This document shows, in pieces, positions 11,191-20,404 of a DNA stretch of 64,000 nucleotides. This stretch comes from Alopecurus myosuroides. Its lineage: Eukaryota > Streptophyta > Magnoliopsida > Poales > Poaceae. The first letter of the stretch is position 1; the number at the start of each line of letters is the position of its first letter. The notes under the pieces are model-generated. The model was given only the letters and a program-made list of their open reading frames with translations. It was not told where the DNA came from and ran no database searches. The position numbers and the translations under genes are program-made. Location of the stretch: contig CM054062.1 in assembly GCA_028641055.1 (NCBI GenBank), positions 233,318,376 to 233,382,375 of the forward strand, read 5' to 3'.

Positions 11191-12222
11191 CCTTCCTGGT
11201 TCTCGGCTAGTTTGTGATCCTTTTCTGCTTTTCAGGTTCTCACTCGCCAGATAATTGAGAGCTGCGAGGTCTTTGAGGGCAACTGGTTTCCTGACCGTGA
11301 GGAGGATGATGTGCCCTCCTTTGATGCTGCGGAGCAGGCCAACCCTACTCGCTCCCCCGTCCCTGACAAGCGCGACGCTCTCCGCACCTGGTCCGATGAG
11401 GATTTTGACGGTAACTACACTGTCACTCTGTTTGCTTCCGAGAAGCTCCAATCCCTCGTGTGCTGTTTCTGATTCTTTCCTCTTTTCTCTTGGATTCCCA
11501 GATGAAGTTGCCGCGGACAAGGACGACGAGGACGAAGACGAGAACGAGGGCGATGCGCCCCTAGTCGTCAAGCCCCTGTCCCTCGCCGCTCCTGAGACCC
11601 GCAAACGGGCCGGTAGCGATGCGCCAGCGCCTCCCGCCAAGCGGAAGAAGCCCGCCGAGAAGAAGGCGGTTGCGAAGAGAACCAGACGAGAGCTCAAGTG
11701 CACCACCGCGTAAGCCCTCTTCTCGGTCGTTTCCCTTCTCGCATGGTATTATTTTCCCAAATTCCTTCTGATTTCTAGCCTCCCTTTCTCTGCAGTCCTC
11801 CTATGGACGCGAATGCAGCTCTCGCGTCCGACCAAGCCAAGAAGAAACCAGTTCCTCTGGTCAACCTGGACGATGATGATGAGGACCGCGACGCCAATGC
11901 TGCTGCTGCCAATCCAGCATAAGGAGCAGCGTCAGAACCAGCAGCACATGACACCGCCGTCCACGACGAGAGACCCCCTTCTCCTCCGGCCAGCAATGCC
12001 GAGGAGAATCAAGACCAAGTGATGCAAGACAGCGCCGCCGCCGAGCGGCCTGAAGCAGAGCAAGAGCAGCCCGCCACAGGGGCTGCTGCACAAGAGAGCC
12101 TCGCTGCCGCGCAGCGAGTAGAAGACACCACCGCCACGGATGCCACTGCTTATCCATTAAGCAGCGTGCAACCGGGCGTGACCCCGAGTAGCGCCCAGCC
12201 AGGAGCTGCACAAGGCGATGGA

Positions 12223-12340
12223 ACTGCGGCGCCACCAACTGCGCAAGGCCCTACCGCACCAACTGCGCAAGGCCCTACCCCGCCAACTGCGCAAGGCCCT
12301 ACACCGCCAACTACGCAAGGCCCTACACCGCCAACCTCCT
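12223..12340 (+). repeat. 24-bp coding minisatellite in exon 4
   Basis: About four copies of GCGCAAGGCCCTACCGCACC-type units encode a repeating TAQGPTPP octapeptide in the antisense protein. Unit number is probably variable between copies of the element. Confidence 0.85.
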
Positions 12341-15168
12341 CCTCGCCGTCGAAGACCAAGGATACATCCAGCCCTCCCGCCGGGCGAGTAACCAGGCAGC
12401 GAGCCTTGGAAGCTCTGAGGGATGAGGTTGTCAGGAGGGAATCCGAGAAGGAAGCTGCTGAGAAGGCCAAGGCCGAGAAGGGAACTGCTGATAAGGAAGC
12501 TGCTGAAAAGGCCAAGGCTGAGCAGAAGAAAACCAAGGCTGAGCAGAAGAAGGCCGAGAAGCAAGATGCCGAGAAGGCAGTCGCCGAGAAGGCGCAGGCC
12601 AAGGCTGACGGGAAGAAGACTGCGGATCCCGAGAAGCAGAGGGTTGAGAAGGAGCAAGCGAAGAAACGGGCCAGAGACCAGGGTACACCCTCAAGCGGAG
12701 CGCTCATGATCCGCGAGTCCGGCCCAATTCCTGCTGCGCTCTCTGCGGACGCTCGCGCTGCTGGCCAGCCTTGCTACCCGGAGTACATGATCGAGGTTAG
12801 CCAACAGCACACAATCGGCTTCCCTCCCAAGGACAAAGCTTTAGCTATCCAGAGGGGAAGGAAAGTTGTAGCCGTGAACTCCCCTCCTCCAGATCCAAGC
12901 CAACCCCAGTCTATCAACATTGCTTCTCGTGGAGTTCAAGACAAACCAATAACCTCCAAGGGTCTTGAACAGGTTTTGGACACTGTTGGCCACATCAACG
13001 CCAGGTGGGACAGCAGGGTTCTCGGAGAGGAGAAATGGCACGGCTTGACCCTTGGCTCCATCGACCACTACCGCGTGGATTGGAACAAGGTTGATCTGGG
13101 ACACAAGCCCATGTCCGTCTCCACCGAGACCGCGACGCTCGCAGCCAAGATGTTCCTGCATCGCAAGAATGCCGAGGACATCGAGCAGTCCTATGCAGTA
13201 AGTCCTTCTTGCCTTTTCCGAGTTGAATTTTCTTCTCTTCTACTCGCCTTTCTTCTTTCTTATGATCACCCCCAGTCCCCGAGATTTGGGTCGAGTAGAC
13301 GGATACTCTCCGAGTAGCCTTCTACTCGGGTCGAATCTTCTCTGCTTTGCCTAACTCATTTTCTTCTCGGTTTTCAGGACAACGTTCTTAAGCGGACCCA
13401 CTTATACCGCATCCTTCTCTGGAACCACTCCATCGCCAGGAGGCGTATCGCCGTAATGGAAAAGGAGAAAGCAATGGCTGAGGCCGCGAGCAAAGATGCC
13501 ACCACCAGCACCCAACAGCTGGCTGAAGTGCAAGGTACGCCTTTAGCTACGCGGTTTCTGCGTTTTATGTTTACGCCCGCTTTTGCTTTCTTATGCGCTA
13601 ACCCTTCCTTCTCTGCAGAAAAACTAAAGGCCTTGGCAGATGAACATGAAAAATGCCGTAGCTTCGTGGAGAACGCCGAGGCCACCATAAAGAGACTTGA
13701 AGGTGAGTTTGCTGTCTACTCGGTGTGACCTTGAATTTGGTTCCTCTCTGCTTATTTACTGACCTCATCTATCTTTTCGCAGAAGATCATAAGTCATTTG
13801 CTGAGGCACACCAAGATTGCGTCAAGCCAGCGGAGGTGGAGAAACAGCTATCCGACCAGGCCACTACTCTGATGAAGGACCACACCACCGAGATGGAGAA
13901 GTTGCAGGTCCAGCTTCAGAAAGAACTCCAAGATGCCGTCAAGATTGGCGCCGAGAGGGACAAGGCAATCGCCGAGAAGGCCAAGGCCGAGACCACTTTC
14001 AAGGCCAAGGAAAGGGCCCTCGAGTCTGAATGTGAGACCTTGAAGAAGACCAACGCTGATCTCTTCGCTCAGATGGATAGCTTGCGTCTGATCCAGGAAA
14101 AGCACATTGGCAATGAGGAGTCCTGGAAAACCAAGCTGCAACAGCTGCGCCGCCAACTGATCGGTAAGTTTTCTCTTCATTGCATCTTTTCTTCTCGGTC
14201 TTGTTCCTTCTCGGCTTCTTCTTTCTTCTCGGTTTTTGATCTTGCCACTTGCTATTTCAGATATCTGGCCTCGTCTTGATTCTTCCTCAGCGCCTACGGT
14301 AGCCAAGGCCCGAGCAGTTCGCCTTTCGCTGGGTGAGCCGATTGACACCAGGGCTGATATCGAGGACAGCTTGCTGGTGCTCAAAGGTTACTTCGAACAG
14401 CTAGCCGGCGTCGGAACTGACCTGATGCATGCGGGCTTTGAGCTCCACCGGCTGTTCTGGCCTCATGACCCCCAGCCAAGAAACATGCGGGATCTCGCCC
14501 ACAAGCTGGAGAACGTGAAGGCCGAGCTGAAAAAATGGCGAGCCTCTGGAGCCCGTGCTGGTGCGGACGTGATGCTTCTCTGCATAGCATCTTGGTATGA
14601 AAACCTGGATATGCAGCGCATCCGCGGGAAGCGCAATGATTCCAAGTGGGAGACGGATGCCGAGAGCGTGGCCTTGCGCAAGCAGATCGCGTATGAGGTC
14701 GCAGAGTGCGCCGAGACGGAGGTCTACATCGAGGGCGTCCCCGAACCAGACACCGAGTACGAGGACGAAGAAGATGATGACGAAGACGAAGACCTTGACG
14801 GCTTCTTCGAATCTCCCAAGGGCAAGGCCGGAAAGGGAAAAGCCACCGTCGTCGCGAGTAGCGATGAAGACGAAGGGGCGCACATCGACAGCGAGCCACT
14901 CGACTTCGGCACCTCCTCAGGTGCTGCTCTCGACGACACGGTGCCCCCTCCTGGCCACGCTTCCTGCTCCTCCTCGGCTCCAGGACCCGTCTCGGTGGCC
15001 ACGGCCACTTCTGATCAGGCCGCCACCGCCCAGACGGGAGCGGATGCCACTCAAGCTAGCACCGAAGGAACAGCTGCTGCGACCGCCACTGAAGAAACTG
15101 CTGCCAAGACCGCCGCCGAGGAAACATCAGCCAAGGCCAGCGCCGAGAACACCGCCTCCTCAACTTGA

Positions 15169-15889
15169 AGCAACCTGCAATCTTTTTTCACTTGAACTCT
15201 TATCAGATCCCCGGGATGCCGGGAGCAGATGTAACAGACTACCTTTATTTTGCTTGCTACACAGTTTTTATGCCCACTCTGTTTATGTTGACATTAATCA
15301 ATTTGAACGACACTGGCTTAGTGCCGAGTTGTGTTTCCATGCGAGTCCCCGAGTAGCATTTCTTATTCACCCTGTCTTTTCATCTCTGCTCTACCTGCGA
15401 CTTGTCGCTTGTTTGGTATTCGAGTCACAAGAATCAAGTAGCAAGGCTGCAAATACTTAGCCGCTAGCAACAATCATGGTAACGCAGCCCACCACTTAGC
15501 CGAGAAGGCGAAAACAGGGAACACAAAGTAACCGACAATCTACTCGGTTCCTGCACTCTTTCTTCCTTAGTGATTTTCGTGTGTTCATTGACCTTTTGCT
15601 TGTTCTCTTGCTTGCCATGAAGCCGGGTTTCGGACAGCAGCAGAGTCGAAGAGTTGGCATATAGGTTTAAACACAGTACTCAATGCACTTATGAGTTCTG
15701 AAGTGGAGCAACCGAATAGACAAAGGAACAAGCCGAGTAAAAACACTTAGAGCAAATTTGGACGAGGGCAGTCCCCGAGAACAATTTCAGATTGCAGAGT
15801 AGAATTTCAACTCGGATAAGAGGGTACATACACATCTTTGCTTACGAATGAAAACGACGAAGTAGAGCTACATTCCAGGGACGCTTGGT
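15169..15889. other. Convergent gap between antisense gene and pol of A
   Basis: 720 bp between two converging coding regions, with CCGAGTAG-type octamers (about 15348, 15731). I see no ORF with support and no perfect AATAAA on the plus strand; both transcripts must end or overlap here. Confidence 0.5.
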
Positions 15890-17932
15890 TTACTCTCCAG
15901 CTTTATCTGCCCTGTTCGCCTGCGATGGGCGCACATCTACAAGATAGTACGCGTCATTGTGCAGCGCTTTGCTGACAATGAAAGGCCCTTCCCATGGAGG
16001 AGACAACTTGTGCATCCCGGCTGTGCGTTGCACCAGCCTAAGGACCATGTCTCCTTCTCGGAAAACCCTTGGGTTCACCTTTCGGCTATGATAGCGCCGC
16101 AGGTTTTGCTGGTAGATAGCCGAACGTGACAGAGTCAGCTCTCTTGCTTCTTCAAGCAGGTCAACGTCGTCTTCTCGAGCTTCTCTCGCCTCCACCTCAG
16201 TGTAGAGGGCTACTCGGGGGGAGTCATGCTCTAAGTCTATTGGCAACACGGCCTCAGCCCCGTATACCAAGAAGAATGGCGTGTAGCCGGTTGACCGGTT
16301 AGGGGTAGTCCTTAGACTCCACAACACCGCTGGCAACTCTTCTAGCCAACACCCAGGTGTTTTCAGCAGTGGCTCAATTAGCCTTGGCTTGATGCCTGCC
16401 AGTACCATTCCATTTGCCCTCTCAACTTGCCCATTGGAGGCAGGGTGCGCGACTGACGCAACGTCTAGTCGGATATGCTTATCTCTGCAGAATCGCACCA
16501 TTGCCCCCTCTGCAAAGTTGGTGCCATTGTCGGTGATGATACTGTGCGGGTAGCCATATCTCATGATCACATCCTTCATGAACTTCACAGCTGTGACCCC
16601 ATCACACTTCCGAATAGGTTTCACCTCGATCCACTTGGTGAACTTGTCCACCATGACCAAGATATGTGTCATATTGCCTTTAGCCGGCTTGAAAGGACCA
16701 ACCATATCCAAGCACCAAACAGCAAAGGGCCATGTGATAGGAATTGTTTTCAACTCGGAAGCTGGCATGTGAATCTTACTTGCGAACATCTGGCAGCCGG
16801 TGCACTTCCTCACAATATCTTCAGCTTGCTGCAGTGCAGTGAGCCAGTAGAAGCCATGCCGAAAAGCCTTCTTGACCAAAGCCCGAGAAGAGGCGTGATG
16901 CCCACATTCCCCTTGATGTATCTCAACCAGGATTTCTTCTCCCTCTTCTGGGCTCACACAGCGTTGCAGCACACCAGTGGCACTTCTCTTATGCAGTACC
17001 TCTCGGACTATGGTGTAGCCCTTGGACCTTCTCTGAATCTGCCTCGCAGTCACCTCATCTTCAGGTAAAGTGCCGTCCCTTAGAAAGGATAATATGGGCA
17101 TTGCCCAACTCGGCGTCTCCCGCACGGGAAACACTGGTTCGTCCGTCTCCATTGGGACAGGCTCTGGTGGTTGCACAGGAGGAGTAGGAGCACTTCTTTG
17201 CAGCCCAGACCGATTGGCGAGAACTTCTTCAATGAATGCGACAGCTTCTGGGTTGAGGGCGGCAGTCCCCGAGTAAGGAGTGGCAGTCCCCGAGTAAGGA
17301 ATGGCAGTCCCCGAGTAGGGAGTGGCAGTCCCCGAGTAGGGAATGGCAGTCCCCGAGTAGGGAATGGCAGTCCCCGAGTAAGGAATGGCAGTCTCCGAGT
17401 AGGGAACGGCAGTCCCCGAGTAGAGGACGGCAGTCCCCGGGTTCCCTGCAGCACTCTCCCAGTCAATCTCCATTGGGTCAGATTCCTCACTCGGCAGAGA
17501 AGGAACAAAGATGGATTCCGAGTTGGGGGAAGGCTTGATAGATGGCTTCCTCAAATGCTCCAAGGCAATCCCTGCCGGGATGGATTGCCGAGAAGATCCC
17601 AACTTGGATAGCTCGTCTGCGGCTTCGTTCTCTGCTCGGTGAATGTGCTGGAACTCACAGCCTTCGAAAAACCCAGTCATTGACTGCACCAGGAAGCGAT
17701 ACGATGTCATGTTGGCATCCAAAGCATCCCAGGTACCTGAGACTTGCTGCACCACTAGATCTGAATCGCCATAGCATATAATGCGCTGCACACCAACCTC
17801 CTTTGCTACTCGCAAACCATGCACCACTGCCTCGTACTCGGCTACATTGTTGGATGCCTTGAAATGAATCTGCAACACATACTTGAGCTGATCCCGCTTG
17901 GGTGATGTAAGCACAACGCCAGCACCAAGGCC
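15890..17932 (-). CDS. Pol of A, part 2: archaeal-type RNase H and integrase
   Basis: Continuation of pol after the in-frame TAA at 17935-17933. Right after the stop the frame reads GLGAGVVLTSPKRDQLKYVL, the body of the second (archaeal-type) RNase H; its acidic residues appear in FDGS (just before the stop), AEYEA, GDSDLV and ENEAADELSK. A linker with nine YSGTAxP repeats follows, then the integrase: HHCC zinc finger (HQGECGHH...KCTGCQMF), D,D,E core with LDMVGPF, ITDNGTNF and SNGQVERANG, and a C-terminal region ending KLSPPWEGPF...ADKAGE. The integrase would insert the cDNA, giving 5-bp duplications as observed. Apart from the TAA this part is open over about 680 codons. Expression needs readthrough of both stops or a different template. 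Confidence 0.9.
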   Translation of the reverse strand, partial: GLGAGVVLTSPKRDQLKYVLQIHFKASNNVAEYEAVVHGLRVAKEVGVQRIICYGDSDLVVQQVSGTWDALDANMTSYRFLVQSMTGFFEGCEFQHIHRAENEAADELSKLGSSRQSIPAGIALEHLRKPSIKPSPNSESIFVPSLPSEESDPMEIDWESAAGNPGTAVLYSGTAVPYSETAIPYSGTAIPYSGTAIPYSGTATPYSGTAIPYSGTATPYSGTAALNPEAVAFIEEVLANRSGLQRSAPTPPVQPPEPVPMETDEPVFPVRETPSWAMPILSFLRDGTLPEDEVTARQIQRRSKGYTIVREVLHKRSATGVLQRCVSPEEGEEILVEIHQGECGHHASSRALVKKAFRHGFYWLTALQQAEDIVRKCTGCQMFASKIHMPASELKTIPITWPFAVWCLDMVGPFKPAKGNMTHILVMVDKFTKWIEVKPIRKCDGVTAVKFMKDVIMRYGYPHSIITDNGTNFAEGAMVRFCRDKHIRLDVASVAHPASNGQVERANGMVLAGIKPRLIEPLLKTPGCWLEELPAVLWSLRTTPNRSTGYTPFFLVYGAEAVLPIDLEHDSPRVALYTEVEAREAREDDVDLLEEARELTLSRSAIYQQNLRRYHSRKVNPRVFREGDMVLRLVQRTAGMHKLSPPWEGPFIVSKALHNDAYYLVDVRPSQANRADKAGE
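17260..17448 (-). repeat. 21-bp minisatellite in the pol linker (YSGTAxP)
   Basis: Nine in-frame units of the type GGCAGTCCCCGAGTAAGGAAT on the plus strand, encoding YSGTAIP/YSGTAVP/YSGTATP between the second RNase H and integrase. Each unit contains CCGAGTA and CAGTCCCCGA; the latter repeats the sequence next to the 3' LTR at 9271 (GCAGTCCCCGAAG). Confidence 0.92.
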
Positions 17933-19414
17933 TTATTTCACCTTTGAGCCATCAAAGTGCATTTTCCAATAGTTGGAAACTGGAGCAGGAGGTTCATATT
18001 GCATCTCGGCCCAGTCCACAAGAAATTCCGCCAAGACCTGAGACTTGATTGCTTCTCTTCTCGTATACGCGGGAGCGTACGCGGCCAGCTCGATTGCCCA
18101 CTTGGCTACTCTGCCACTTGCCTCCTTGTTACCCATGATGTCCGAGATGGGAGCTGAGCTCACAACCGTGATGGGGTGCTCCTGGAAGTAATGTTTCAGC
18201 TTCCTGGCGCCCAGGTACACACCATATGTCATCTTCTGGTAATGTGGATAGTTTTGCTTGGAACTGGACAGCACTTCACTGAGATAATAAACTGGGCGTT
18301 GCACACTCTTGCCTTCTTCTTCTCGCTCCACCACTATCACCACGCTGACTACTCGGTTAGTCGCCGCAATGTACAGCAGCATAGGCTCCTTGGGTAGCGG
18401 ACTAGCCAAGACGGGAGCGCTAGCCAACATCGCTTTCAGCTCATTGAATGCCACGTCCGCTTGCGGAGTCCAGACAAACTTGTCGCTTTTCTTCATCAGC
18501 TGGTATAGAGGCAGAGCCTTCTCGCCCATTCGGCCCAGAAAGCGGCTCAGAGATGCCAGACAACCCGTGAACTTCTGCACATCCTTCAATGATCTCGGCA
18601 AAGACATGCTCTCAATGGCTTTTATCTTAGACGGATTGGCTTCAATGCCCCGACTAGAAACCAGAAAGCCGAGTAGCTTTCCAGCTGGTACACCAAAGGT
18701 GCACTTACTCGGATTCAGTTTCATTTTGTACCTGCGTAGGTTAGCAAAGGTTTCCTCCAAGTCGGCAAGCAGAGTATGTGTTTTATTCGTTTTGATGACA
18801 ATGTCATCTACGTACACCTGCACATTCTTGCCGAGCTGGTCATGCAAGCATTTCTGCATGCATCTCTGATAGGTTGCACCCGCATTCCTCAGGCCAAAAC
18901 ACATGACACGATAGCAATAAGCCCCGTACGGGGTAATGAAAGCAGTCTTTATTTGATCAGCAGGGTTGAGTGCAATCTGGTGGAAACCAGAGTAGGCATC
19001 TATGAAAGACAACAGTTCACAGCCGGCAGTGGAATCGATCACCTGATCGATGCGAGGTAGCGGGAAGGGATCCTTGGGGCATGCCTTGTTCAAGTCGGTG
19101 TAGTCGACGCACATGCGCCATGCAGTGGCAGCCTTGGGATCTTCCTTTTTCTTCTCGACCATGACCGGGTTGGCTAACCAGTCCGGGTGCAGCACTTCCA
19201 TGATGAAGTTACTGATCAGCAGCTTGGTGATTTGATCACCGATGGCCTTCCTTCTCTCATCCCCGAAATGGCGCAAGGCCTGCTTCACGGGCTTGGCGTC
19301 AGGACGCACATGCAAGGAGTGCTCAACCAACTCCCTCGGGACTCCTGGTAGATCTTCATTGGTCCAGGCGAAAACATCCCGATTCTCACGGAGGAAGTGG
19401 ATGAGCGCGCTTTC
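17933..19414 (-). CDS. Pol of A, part 1: reverse transcriptase and first RNase H
   Basis: Read in the same frame as the protease, directly after the UAG at 19417-19415. The first 28 codons (ESALIHFLRENRDVFAW, then GVPREL) are open and conserved with element B, so translation most likely arrives by readthrough rather than a new start; the first possible initiator is a non-ATG codon at 19330. The RT contains KKKEDPKAATAWRMCVDYTD, FPLPRIDQVIDS, CFGLRNAGATYQRCMQ and the catalytic YVDD at about 18814-18803. A degenerate first RNase H follows (PVYYLSEVLSSSKQNYPHYQK). The segment ends with FDGSKVK and TAA at 17935-17933, inside the second RNase H, where homologous frames continue; I read this TAA as a mutation. 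Confidence 0.9.
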   Translation of the reverse strand, partial: ESALIHFLRENRDVFAWTNEDLPGVPRELVEHSLHVRPDAKPVKQALRHFGDERRKAIGDQITKLLISNFIMEVLHPDWLANPVMVEKKKEDPKAATAWRMCVDYTDLNKACPKDPFPLPRIDQVIDSTAGCELLSFIDAYSGFHQIALNPADQIKTAFITPYGAYCYRVMCFGLRNAGATYQRCMQKCLHDQLGKNVQVYVDDIVIKTNKTHTLLADLEETFANLRRYKMKLNPSKCTFGVPAGKLLGFLVSSRGIEANPSKIKAIESMSLPRSLKDVQKFTGCLASLSRFLGRMGEKALPLYQLMKKSDKFVWTPQADVAFNELKAMLASAPVLASPLPKEPMLLYIAATNRVVSVVIVVEREEEGKSVQRPVYYLSEVLSSSKQNYPHYQKMTYGVYLGARKLKHYFQEHPITVVSSAPISDIMGNKEASGRVAKWAIELAAYAPAYTRREAIKSQVLAEFLVDWAEMQYEPPAPVSNYWKMHFDGSKVK

Positions 19415-19417
19415 CTA
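19415..19417 (-). promoter_or_regulatory. In-frame UAG between protease and RT of A (putative readthrough stop)
   Basis: Protease ends GLAEK, then TAG, then GAA AGC GCG CTC ATC in the same frame. Element B has the same arrangement (AAA TAG GAA GGC GAG CTC ATC), and both stay open into RT. Readthrough at such a place is established for some retroviruses and some plant LTR elements; here it is inferred from conservation of the codon, context and frame in two diverged copies. Confidence 0.7.
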
Positions 19418-20404
19418 TTTCTCGGCCAACCCGGCACCAATGATGGCCACGCGCTCCGGGAACTCGGGGTCAACCTGGACTGTCTTGGTCTCCTTGGCAG
19501 CTTGGAAAGCAGTACCATGTTGGGTACTCGGCACACCTTGTGCGCCAGCTTGTGCGGACTGAGCCATGGCCACCACCTCGTACATCTTCTTCTTCTCGGC
19601 AGCAATCACCATTGATTCCGCCAGCTGGGAGCTAGCAGAGGCACACTCCATGGACTTCTTGTAATCTCCCGAGATGGTGATGATGCCATTGGGACCGGGG
19701 ATCTTCATCTTCAGATAAGCCACATGGGTAGAGGCCATGAACTTGCTCAGAGCAGGCCTGCCGGGTAGAGCATGATATGGGCTCTGATGATCCACCACCT
19801 CAAACTGCAGGCGCTCTGTGCGGCAGTTCTCCCGAGTACCGAATAGCACATCAATCCACACTCGGCCAATCGGGTTGCATGAGATCCCGGGCACAATGCC
19901 ATGGAAAGTGGTCTTGCTGGGCAGCATCATGTTCTCGGCCAGGCCAAGCTTCTCGAGTGTGTCTTTGTACACAATGTTGATGCTGCTGCCGTTGTCGATT
20001 AGCACCTTGCTGAACCTCACATTCTTCTCGGGGCCCAGGAAGGTAGGATCCAGCACCAAGGCATAGGTACCCGGATTGGGCATCACCTTGGGGTGATCTG
20101 CCCGAGTCCACCTGATCTCCTGGTCGCACCAGTACATGTAGTGAGGGACAGCCGGAATCACTGCATTGACCTCCATGGCCCGCCTGTGCTGTGACTGCTT
20201 GTCGACTGCCTCAGAAGTGAAGATCATGTAGCTCTCATGGTGCTCTTGGTACTGGTTAGGGCCATTGCCCCCATTGTTGCCATTGTTGCCATTGTTGTTG
20301 CCCTGATAGTTGTTGTTGCCTCTGCTGTTGTTGTTGCGGTTGTAGTTGTTGTTGTTGCTGCGGTACCTCTCGTTGTTGAAGTTCCGGTTGGCTCCTAAAG
20401 CCAC
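19415..20404 (-). CDS. Gag C-terminus and aspartic protease of A
   Basis: Open frame that overlaps the end of gag by 10 nt in the -1 frame and ends at the UAG. It begins with an Asn-rich stretch (FNNERYRSNNNNYNRNNN), followed by the spacer and a retropepsin-like protease: VLIDNGSSINIV carries the catalytic aspartate in a D-N-G-S variant of the usual D-[ST]-G, then FHGIVPG and HALPGRPALSKFMA as flap and second-half motifs. It would cleave the polyprotein. There is no in-frame ATG near the start, so it is entered either by a -1 shift from gag or through repair of an indel; the frame is open upstream to at least 20440 (SLSEKRKCNQ). In element B the same region is fused in frame with gag. Confidence 0.85.
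   Translation of the reverse strand: MALGANRNFNNERYRSNNNNYNRNNNSRGNNNYQGNNNGNNGNNGGNGPNQYQEHHESYMIFTSEAVDKQSQHRRAMEVNAVIPAVPHYMYWCDQEIRWTRADHPKVMPNPGTYALVLDPTFLGPEKNVRFSKVLIDNGSSINIVYKDTLEKLGLAENMMLPSKTTFHGIVPGISCNPIGRVWIDVLFGTRENCRTERLQFEVVDHQSPYHALPGRPALSKFMASTHVAYLKMKIPGPNGIITISGDYKKSMECASASSQLAESMVIAAEKKKMYEVVAMAQSAQAGAQGVPSTQHGTAFQAAKETKTVQVDPEFPERVAIIGAGLAEK

Larger units (their letters stand above)
9962..15168 (+). pseudogene. Antisense 8-exon gene of element A (PF04195-like)
   Basis: Spliced gene opposite to gag-pol. Exons: 9962-10852, 11236-11410, 11502-11709, 11796-13197, 13378-13534, 13619-13702, 13783-14163, 14261-15168. Every intron is GT-AG and phases (0,1,2,0,1,1,1) join, giving 1401 codons. 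The ATG has good context (CACAATGG). Residues ~35-110 resemble the Pfam family 'putative gypsy type transposon' (PF04195): REGERVVFLAHFERGFGLP and HHLPPNAVVFLAY. Then come an acidic/basic segment with a KRKKPAEKK-type nuclear signal, a proline-rich repeat, a long Lys/Glu/Ala coiled coil (AEKAKAEKGTADKEAAEKAK), further coiled coil in exons 5-7, a conserved exon-8 domain (SWYENLDMQRI) and an acidic/Ala-Thr tail. An in-frame TAA at 11920-11922 in exon 4 would truncate the product, hence pseudogene. Function unknown; a nuclear, self-associating protein is my inference. Confidence 0.8.

Noticed and set aside
12150..12707. Minus-strand Ala/Ser/Phe-rich frame opposite exon 4
   Set aside because: It is the complement of the Lys/Glu-rich coiled coil; no sense-strand pol homology remains there.
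14597..15460. 287-codon frame over exon 8 of the antisense gene
   Set aside because: Composition (Pro/Arg/Thr) is that of a shifted reading of the exon; exon 8 in the spliced frame carries the conserved sequence and ends with a stop at 15168.
16475..17068. 197-codon plus-strand frame opposite integrase
   Set aside because: Shadow of the conserved integrase frame, with no independent feature.
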